A DNA stretch of 64,000 nt from Ianthella basta (taxonomy: Eukaryota; Porifera; Demospongiae; Verongiida; Ianthellidae). Below are positions 55,690 through 64,000 of the stretch, one piece after another; position 1 is the first letter of the stretch, and every line of letters starts with the position of its first letter. The notes beneath the pieces were generated by a model. It did not search any database and was not told the origin of the DNA. It worked only from the letters and a program-made list of their open reading frames with translations. The position numbers and the translations under genes were made by a program. The stretch lies in NCBI GenBank assembly GCA_964019415.1, contig OZ025877.1, forward strand, positions 440,001 through 504,000. Direction: 5' to 3'.

Positions 55690-56907
55690 AGTGCTGTCCC
55701 CTATGTAGCCAAGCTTCATTCGAGTGCTGGCCCCTATGTAGCCAAGCTTCATTCGAGTGCTGGCCCCTATGTAGCCAAGCTTCATTCGAGTGCTGGCCCC
55801 TATGTAGCCAAGCTTCATTCGAGTGCTGGCCCCTGTGTAGCCAAGCTTCATTTGAGTACTGGCCCCTATGTAGCCAAGCTTCATTCGAGTGCTGGCCCCT
55901 ATGTAGCCAAGCTTCATTCGAGTGCTGGCCCCTATGTAGCCAAGCTTCATTCGAGTGCTGGCCCCTATGTAGCCAAGCTTCATTCGAGTGCTGGCCCCTA
56001 TGTAGCCAAGCTACATTTGAGTGCTGGCCCCTATGTAGCCAAGCTTCATTCGAGTGCTGGCCCCTATGTAGCCAAGCTTCATTCGAGTGCTGGCCCCTAT
56101 GTAGCCAAGCTTCATTCGAGTGCTGGCCCCTATGTAGCCAAGCTTCATTCGAGTGCTGGCCCCTGTGTAGCCAAGCTTCATTTGAGTACTGGCCCCTATG
56201 TAGCCAAGCTTCATTTGAGTGCTGTCCCTTATGTAGCCAAGCTTCATTTGAGTGCTGTCCCTTATGTAGCCAAGCTTCATTTGAGTGCTGTCCCCTATGT
56301 AGCCAAGCTTCATTTGAGTGCTGTCCCTTATGTAGCCAAGCTTCATTCGAGTGCTGGCCCTTATGTAGCCAAGCTTCATTCGAGTGCTGGCCTCTATGTA
56401 GCCAAGCTTCATTTGAGTACTGGCCCCTATGTAACCAAGCTTCATTTGAGTGCTGGCCCCTATGTAACCAAGCTTCATTTGAGTGCTGGCCTCTATGTAG
56501 CCAAGCTTCATTTGAGTACTGGCCCCTATGTAGCCAAGCTTCATTCGAGTGCTGGCCCCTATGTAGCCAAGCTTCATTTGAGTGCTGTCCCTTATGTAGC
56601 CAAGCTTCATTTGAGTGCTGGCCCCTATGTAGCCAAGCTTCCTTTGAGTGCTGGCCCCTATGTAGCCAAGCTTCATTTGAGTGCTGGCCCCTGTGTAGCC
56701 AAGCTTCATTCGAGTGCTGTCCCCTATGTAGCCAAGCTTCATTCGAGTGCTGGCCCCTGTGTAGCCAAGCTTCATTCGAGTGCTGTCCCCTATGTAGCCA
56801 GGCTTCATTCGAGTGCTGGCCCCTGTGTAGCCAAGCTTCATTTGAGTGCTGTCCCCTATGTAACCAAGCTTCATTCGAGTGCTGTCCCCTATGTAGCCAA
56901 GCTTCAT
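55690..56907. repeat. 33-bp tandem array (about 37 units)
   Basis: The unit includes CCCCTATGTAGCCAAGCTTC followed by ATTCGAGTGCTGG. Since 33 is a multiple of 3 and the unit has no stop in at least one frame per strand, long ORFs appear on both strands: plus, 431 aa of GPYVAKLHSSA; minus, 298 aa of MKLGYIGASTR. Variants change amino acids freely (S/L, G/V, A/T), so coding is not supported. At the aligned place in copy A (33112-33135) only one partial unit exists. Confidence 0.95.
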
Positions 56908-57000
56908 AAATTTCAGTTCGAAAACATTAGCCTAGTTTGCTAATTTGCATGGCAACTGTAGTGCAATAGAGAGAAGCTACATGTACGTCACTAGTGGAAA

Positions 57001-57105
57001 TATTCCGCCAAAATTGGTGGAAAAGGGTGAATACATAACCACCAATGCTGGTGGAGAATATCCATCATTTTATGGTGGATACTACTACCACATTCTGTGG
57101 TGTAT
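57001..57105. repeat. Cluster of four short hairpins
   Basis: Successive inverted repeats: TTCCGCCAA with TTGGTGGAA; CCACCA with TGGTGG; ATCCATCAT with ATGGTGGAT; ACCACA with TGTGGT. All share a TGGTGG-like stem. No ORF. Confidence 0.6.
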
Positions 57106-57335
57106 TGCTAACAAAATGGCCTCAAAGTGGATCCAGTCTAAACTTTAATCATTCAGATTCAGATTATTATACAATACAGAAAAACAATAACTTAAGTGAA
57201 AACTATCAGTCTCTCATGTATATGTAGATGCATGCATTCTGTTTGCAGTCATGTAAACTATACCTTCTCCATGCTTCTCTTTGCAGAAAACAATGCTGGT
57301 ATTGACCTCATGCATGCATGGACATACACAATACA

Positions 57336-57447
57336 GCAAGATGAGGCAAGATGTACAGGATTAGGCAAGATAGAATATAGGAAGATGAGAAGGATAAAAA
57401 AGATACGGCAAGATATGGCGAGATGTAGCATGATGAGGCAAGATATA
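57336..57447. repeat. Degenerate fringe of the 10-bp array
   Basis: Loosely repeated GCAAGATGAG-type decamers, separated from the main array by about 180 bp of unrelated sequence (57448-57625). Confidence 0.75.
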
Positions 57448-57625
57448 GAAGTTTTTTGGTCGGTTGTCCAAACTGGGCACTGGAATCAAAATTGTAGTAC
57501 ATGAACATTAGTCGTCTCGCCATAAAAAAATCTCTAGCTCGCGATCTACGTCAACACTAGAATCGCAATTATACTGTAAGCATGTGTATGAATCCATATA
57601 ATAATGTGCAAGTGTTTCCCGGATA

Positions 57626-60600
57626 TTGCAAGATGAGGAAAGAAATAGCAAGATGAAGCAAGATGCAGCAAGATGAGGAAAGAAATAGCAAGATGAGGCA
57701 AGATATTGCAAGATGAGGAAAGAAATAGCAAGATGAGACAAGATATTGCAAGATGAGGAAAGAAATAGCAAGATGAGGCAAGATATTGCAAGATGAGGCA
57801 AGACATTGCAAGATGAGGCAAGATATTGCAAGATGAGGCAATATGAGGTAAGATAAAGCAAGATGAAGCAAGATGAAGCAAGATATAGTTAGATGAAGCA
57901 ACATATAGCAAGATGAGGCAAGATGAGGCAAGATATGGCAAGATGAGACAAGATGAAGCAGGATGAAGCAAGATGAGGCAAGATATTGCAAGATGAGGCA
58001 AGACATAGCAAGATGAGGCAAGATAAGGCAAGATATTGCAAGATGAGACAAGATGAAGCAGGATGAAGCAAGATCAGGCAAGATGAAGCAAGATATAGTT
58101 AGATGAAGCAAGATATAGCAAGATGAGGCAAGATATGGCAAGATGAGACAAGATGAAGCAGGATGAAGCAAGATGAGGCAAGATATTGCAAGATGAGGGA
58201 AGACATAGCAAGATGAGGCAAGATGAGGCAAGATATTGCAAGATGAGACAAGATGAAGCAGGATGAAGCAAGATCAGGCAAGATATTGCAAGATGAAGCA
58301 AGATATAGCAAGATGAGGCAAGATATAGCAAGATGAGGAAAGATGAGGCAAGATGAGGCAAGATGCGGTAAGATATTGCAAGATGAAGCAAGATGAGGCA
58401 AGATATAGCAAGATGTAGCAAGATACGGCAAGAAATTGCAAGAAATAGCAAGATAAGGCAAGATGAGGCAAGATATAGCAAGATGAGGCAAGATGAGGTA
58501 AGATATGGCAAGATGAAGTAAGATGAAGCAAAATATAGCAAGATGAAGCAAGATGAGGCTAGATGAAGCAAGATATAGCAAGATAAGGCAAGATGAGGAA
58601 AGATATAGCAAGATGAGGCAAGATATGGCAAGATGAGGCAAGATGAAGCAAGATAAGGCAAGAAATAGCAAGATGAAGCAAGATGAGGTAAGATGTAGCA
58701 AGATGAAGCAGGATAAGGCAAGATATTGCAAGAAATAGCAAGATGAGGCAAGATATAGAAATATGAGGCAAGATATAGCAAGATGAGGCAAGATATGGCA
58801 AGATATAGCAAGATGAGGCAAGATATGGCAAGATGAAGGAAGATGAGGCAAGATATAGCAAGATGAAGCAATATGAGGCAAGATATAGTAAAATGAGGAA
58901 AGATGAGGCAAGATGAGGCAAGATGCGGTAAGATATTGCAAGATGAAGCAAGATGAGGCAAGATATAGCTAGATGTAGTAAAATGAAGCAAGATGAAGCA
59001 AGATGAAGCAAGATGAAGCAAGATGAGGCAAGATATTGCAAGATGAGGCAAGATATTGCAAGATGAGGCAAGATGAGGTAAGATATAGCAAGATGAAGCA
59101 AGGAGAGGCAAGAAATAGCAAGATGAGGAAAGATGAGGTAAGATGAGGCAAGATGCGGTAAGATATTGCAAGATGAAGCAAGATGAGGCAAGATATAGCA
59201 AGGTGTAGCAAGATACGGCAAGAAATTGCAAGAAATAGCAAGATAAGGCAAGATGAGACAAGATATAGCAAGATGAGGCAAGATGAGGTAAGATATGGCA
59301 AGATGAAGTAAGATGAAGCAAAATATAGCAAGATGAAGCAAGATGAGGCTAGATGAAGCAAGATATAGCAAGATAAGGCAAGATGAGGAAAGATATAGCA
59401 AGATGAGGCAAGATATGGCAAGATGAGGCAAGATGAAGCAAGATAAGGCAAGAAATAGCAAGATAAAGGAAGATGAGGCAAGATATAGCAAGATGAAGCA
59501 AGATGAGGCAAGATGTAGCAAGATGAAGCAGGATAAGGCAAGATATTGCAAGAAATAGCAAGATGAGGCAAGATATAGCAAGATGAAGCAAGATGAAGTA
59601 AGATATTGCAAGATGAGGCAAGATGAGGTAAGATATAGCAAGATAAAGCACGAAGAGGCAAGTTAAGGTAAGATATAGCAAGATGAGGCAAGATATTGCA
59701 AGATGAGGCAAGATATTACAAGATGAGGCAAGACGAGTTAAGATATAGTAAGATGAAGCAAGATGAGGCAAGATATAGCAAGATGAAGCAAAATGAGGTA
59801 AGTCATAGCAAGATGAAGAAAGATGAGGCAAGATATAGCAGGATGAAGCAGGATAAGGCAAGATATTGCAAGATGAAGCAAAATATAGCAAGATGAAGCA
59901 AGATGAAGCAACATATGGCATGATGAAGCAAAATGAAGCACAACATAGCAAGATGAAGCAAGATGAAGCACAACATAGCAAGATGAAGCAAGATATAGCA
60001 AGATATAGCAAGATGAAGCAAGATGAGGCAAGATATTGTAAGATGAGGCAAGATGAGGCAAGATGAGGCAAGATGCGGTAAGATATTGCAAGATGAAGCA
60101 AGATGAGGCAAGATATAGCAAGATGTAGCAAGATACGGCAAGATATAGCAAGATGAGGCAAGACATTGCAAGATGAAGGAAGATGAGGCAAGATATAGCA
60201 AGATGAGGCACGATGAGGCAAGATGAAGCAGGATGAAGAAAGATGAGGCAAGATGAGGCAAGATGAGGCAAGAAATAGCAAGATGAAGCAAGATGAGGCA
60301 AGATATAGCAAGATGAAGAAAGATGAGGCAAGATATAGCAAGATGAAGCAAGATGAGGCAAGATATACCAAGATTAGGTAAGATGAGGTAAGATATAGCA
60401 AGATGAAGCAAGATGAGGCAAGATATAGCAAGATAAGGCAAGATGAGGCAAGATATAGCAAGATGAAGTAAGATGAAGCAAGATGAAGCAGGATGAGACA
60501 AGATATTGCAAGATGAGGAAAGATATTGCAAGGTGAGGCAAGATGAGGTAAGATATAGCAAGATGAAGCAAGATGAGGCAAGACATAGCAAGATGAAGTA

Positions 60601-63600
60601 AGATGAAGCAAGATATGGCAAGATGAAGCAAGATGAAGCAAGATGAGGAAAGATATTGCAAGATGAGGAAAGATATTGCAAGGTGAGGCAAGATGAGGTA
60701 AGATACAGCAAGATGAAGCAAGATGAGGCAAGATATAGCAAGATGAGGCAAGATATTGCAAGATGAAGGAAGATGAGGCTAGATATAGCAAGATGAAGCA
60801 AGATGAGGCAAGAAATAGCAAGATGAGGCAAGAAATAGCAAGATGAATAGCAAGATGAGGCAAGATGAGGCAAGATGAGGCAAGATGAGACAAGATATTG
60901 CAAGATGAGGCAAGATGAGACAAGATATAGCAAGATGAGGCAAGATGAGGCAAGATATAGCAAGATGAAGTAAGATGAAGCAAGATATGGCAAGATGAAG
61001 CAAGATGAAGCAAGATGAGGCAAGATATTGCAAGATGAGGAAAGATATTGCAAGGTGAGGCAAGATGAGGTAAGATATAGCAAGATGAAGCAAGATGAGG
61101 CAAGAAATAGCAAGATGAATAGCAAGATGAAGCAAGATGAGGCAAGATATAGCAAGATGAGGCAAGATATTGCAAGATGAAGGAAGATGAGGCTAGATAT
61201 AGCAAGATGAAGCAAGATGAGGCAAAAATAGCAAGATGAGGCAAGATATTGCAAGATGAAGGAAGATGAGGCTAGATATAGCAAGATGAGGCAAGAAATA
61301 GCAAGATGAATAGCAAGATGAGGCAAGATGAGACAAGATATAGCAAGATTAGGCAAGATGAGGTAAGATATAGCAAGATGAAGCAAGATGAAGCAAGATG
61401 AGGCAAGATGAAGCAAGATATAGCAAGATATAGCAAGATGAAGCAAGATGAGGCTAGATATAGCAAGATGAAGCAAGATGAGGCAAGAAATAGCAAGATG
61501 AATAGCAAGATGAGGCAAGATGAGGCAAGATATAGCAAGATTAGGCAAGATGAGGTAAGATATAGCAAGATGAAGCAAGATGAAGCAAGATGAGGCAAGA
61601 TGAAGCAAGATATAGCAAGATATAGCAAGATGAAGCAAGATGAGGCAAGATATAGCAAGATGAAGCAAGATGAGGCAAGATATAGCAAGATTAGGCAAGA
61701 TCAGGGAAGATATAGCAAGATGAAGCAAGATGAAGCAAGATATTGCAAGATGAAGCAAGATGAGGCAAGATGAAGCAAGATATAGCAAGATATAGCAAGA
61801 TGAAGCAAGATAAGGCAAGATATAGTAAGATGAGGCAATATGAAGCAAGATGAAGCAAGTTGAGGAAAGATATTGCAAGATGAGGCAAGAAATAGCAAGA
61901 TGAAGCAAGATGAGGCAAGATATAGCAGATTAGGCAAGATGAGGTAAGATATAGCAAGATGAAGCAAGATGAAGCTAGATATTGCAAGATGAAGCAAGAT
62001 GAGGCAAGATGAAGCAAGATATAGCAAGATGAGGCAAGATATAGCAAGATGAAGCAAGATGAGGCAAGATATAGCAAGATAAGGCAAGATAAGGCAAGAT
62101 ATAGTAAGATGAAGCAAGATGAGGCAAGACATAGCAAGATGTGGCAAGATGAGGCAAGAAATAGCAAGATGAAGCAAGATGAGGCAAGACATAGCAAGAT
62201 GTGGCAAGATGAGGCAAGAAATAGCAAGATGAATAGCAAGATGAAGCAAGATGAGGCAAGATATAGCAAGATAAGGCAAGATGAGGCAAGAGGAGGCGAG
62301 ATATAGCAAGATGAGGCAAGATATTTTAAGATGAAGCAAGATGAGGCAAGATGAGGCAAGATATAGCAAGATAAGGCAAGATGAGGCAAGATATTTTAAG
62401 ATGAAGCAAGATGAGGCAAGATATAGCAAGATAAGGCAAGATCAGGCAAGATATAGCAAGATGAGGCAAGATGAGGCAAGATGAAGCAAGATGAGGCCAG
62501 ATATTGCAAGATGAGGCAAGATGAGACAAGAAATAGCAAGATGAAGCAAGATGAGGCAAGATATAGCAAGATGAAGGAAGATGAGGCAAGATATAGCAAG
62601 ATAAGGCAAGATGAGGCAAGATACAGAAAGATGAGGCAAGATGAGGCAAGATATTGCAAGATGAGGCAAGATATAGCAAGATGAGGCAAGATGAGGTAAG
62701 ATGTGGCAAGATGAAGCAAGATGAAGCAAGATATAGCAAGATGAGGAAAGATATAGCAAGATGAGGGAAGTTATTGCAAGATGAGGGAAGATGAAGCAAG
62801 ATAAGGCAAGAAATAGCAAGATGAGGCAAGATGATGCAGGAAATAGCAAGATGAAGAAAGATGAGGCAAGATGAAGAAAGATAAAGCAAGAGGAGGCAAG
62901 ATATAGCATGATGAGGCAAGAGGAGGCAAGATATTGCAAGATGAGGCAAAATGAGGCAAGATGAAGCAAGTTATAGCAAGATGAAGCAAGATGAGGCAAG
63001 ATATAGCAAGATGAGGCAAGATACAGAAAGATGAGGCAAGATGAGGCAAGGTATTGCAAGATGAGGCAAAATGAGGCAAGATGAAGCAAGATATAGCAAG
63101 ATGAAGCAAGATGAGGCAAGATAGAGCAAGATGAGGCAAGATACAGAAAGATGAGGCAAGATGAGGCAAGGTATTGCAAGATGAGGCAAGATATAGCAAG
63201 ATGAGGCAAGATGAGGAAAGATATAGCAAGATGAGGGAAGTTATTGCAAGATGAGGGATGATGAAGCAAGATGAAGGAAGATGAGGCAAGATATAGCAAG
63301 ATGAAGCAAGATGAGGTAAGAAATAGCAAGATGAAGCAAGATGAGGCAAGATGAAGCAAGACGAGGCAAGATATAGCAAGATGAAGCAAGATGAGGTAAG
63401 AAATAGCAAGATGAGGCAAGATGAAGCAAGATGAGGTAAGATATAGCAAGATGAAGCAAGATGAGGCAAGATGAGGCATGATATAGAGAGAGGCAAGATA
63501 TAGCAAGATGAGGCAAGATAAGGTAAGAAACAGCAAGATGAAGCAAGATGAGGCAAGATGAGGAAAGATGAGGCAAGATATAGCAAGATGAAGCAAGATG

Positions 63601-64000
63601 AGGCAAGATATAGCAAGATGAAGCAAGATGAGACAAGATGAGGCAAGATATGGTAAGATAGTACAAGATGAGGAAAGATCAGGCAAGATATTGCAAGATG
63701 AGGCAAGATGAGGAAAGATGAGGCAAGATATATCAAGATGAGGCAAGATGAGGCAAGATATAGCAAGATGAAGCAAGATGAGGTAAGAAATAGCAAGATG
63801 AGGCAAGATGTAGCAAGATGAGGTAAGATATAGCAGGATGAAGCAAGATGAGGCAAGATATAGCAAGATGAAGCAAGATGAGGCAAGAGGAGGCAAGAAA
63901 TAGCAAGATGAGGCAAGATAAGGTAAGAAACAGCAAGATGAAGCAAGATGAGGAAAGATGAGGCAAGATATAGCAAGATAAAGCAAGATATAGCAAGATG
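57626..64000. repeat. 10-bp-period purine-rich array, runs off the window
   Basis: At least 6.4 kb of decamers of the forms GCAAGATGAG, GCAAGATATA and GCAAGATGAA in mixed order, with few indels. The plus strand is strongly A/G-rich. Because 10 is coprime with 3, all three minus frames encode cyclic versions of the same hydrophobic decapeptide (LASSCLILPH type), giving many overlapping ORFs up to 701 aa. These are artefacts of the repeat. In-phase larger repeats are also visible, for example near-identical blocks at about 58300-58600 and 59080-59400. A few 6-base slips (for example AATAGCAAGATG near 60846) shift the phase. Confidence 0.97.

Overview
The window is animal nuclear DNA: genes split by many short GT-AG introns, an NLR immune receptor, a LRRK-family kinase, CACGTG and CRE promoter motifs, MITEs, a non-LTR retrotransposon and a great deal of satellite DNA. 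A CARD-NACHT-LRR receptor with a sponge-like architecture, a DDRGK1 5' end and a METTL22 relic suggest an early-branching invertebrate, most likely a sponge. The species call is inference. Almost all genes lie on the minus strand.

Layout. (1) 1-12 kb is copy A of a segmental duplication. It holds the 5' end of DDRGK1 (minus), an orphan NLR 5' module (Pro-rich leader plus frameshifted CARD), a broken trypsin-like peptidase gene (minus), a METTL22 relic (plus) and a LRRK-like kinase/WD40 gene (minus). (2) 12-14.2 kb is a block unique to copy A with one recognisable CHMP3 exon. (3) 14.3-31.6 kb is a 29-bp satellite of about 480 units, split by a full-length non-LTR retrotransposon with an intact 1068-aa ORF. 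(4) 31.7-33.2 kb returns to duplicated sequence. (5) 33.9-42.7 kb holds a 12-exon NLR gene whose splice phases all agree (about 1159 aa). (6) 43.5-55.7 kb is copy B: DDRGK1 exons 1-2, NLR module, peptidase and METTL22 remnants, and a second kinase/WD40 copy. (7) 55.7-56.9 kb is a 33-bp tandem array. (8) 57.6-64.0 kb is a 10-bp-period purine-rich array that runs off the end.

The most reliable functional units are the NLR gene, the DDRGK1 promoter with exons 1-2, and the retrotransposon ORF. The two kinase/WD40 copies are clearly LRRK-type but carry shared in-frame stops and a shared frameshift plus private lesions, so they look like pseudogenes that decayed before and after duplication. The long repeat-derived ORFs (TTPH-type, CACA-type, GPYVAKLHSSA-type and LASSCLILPH-type) are by-products of tandem repeats and are not called as genes.

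The main points of interest are the hairpin-bearing 29-bp satellite with a 59-60-unit higher-order period, the endonuclease-bearing retrotransposon inside it with a target duplication deducible from repeat phase, the ROC-less LRRK-like gene, and the helically phased 10-bp array.
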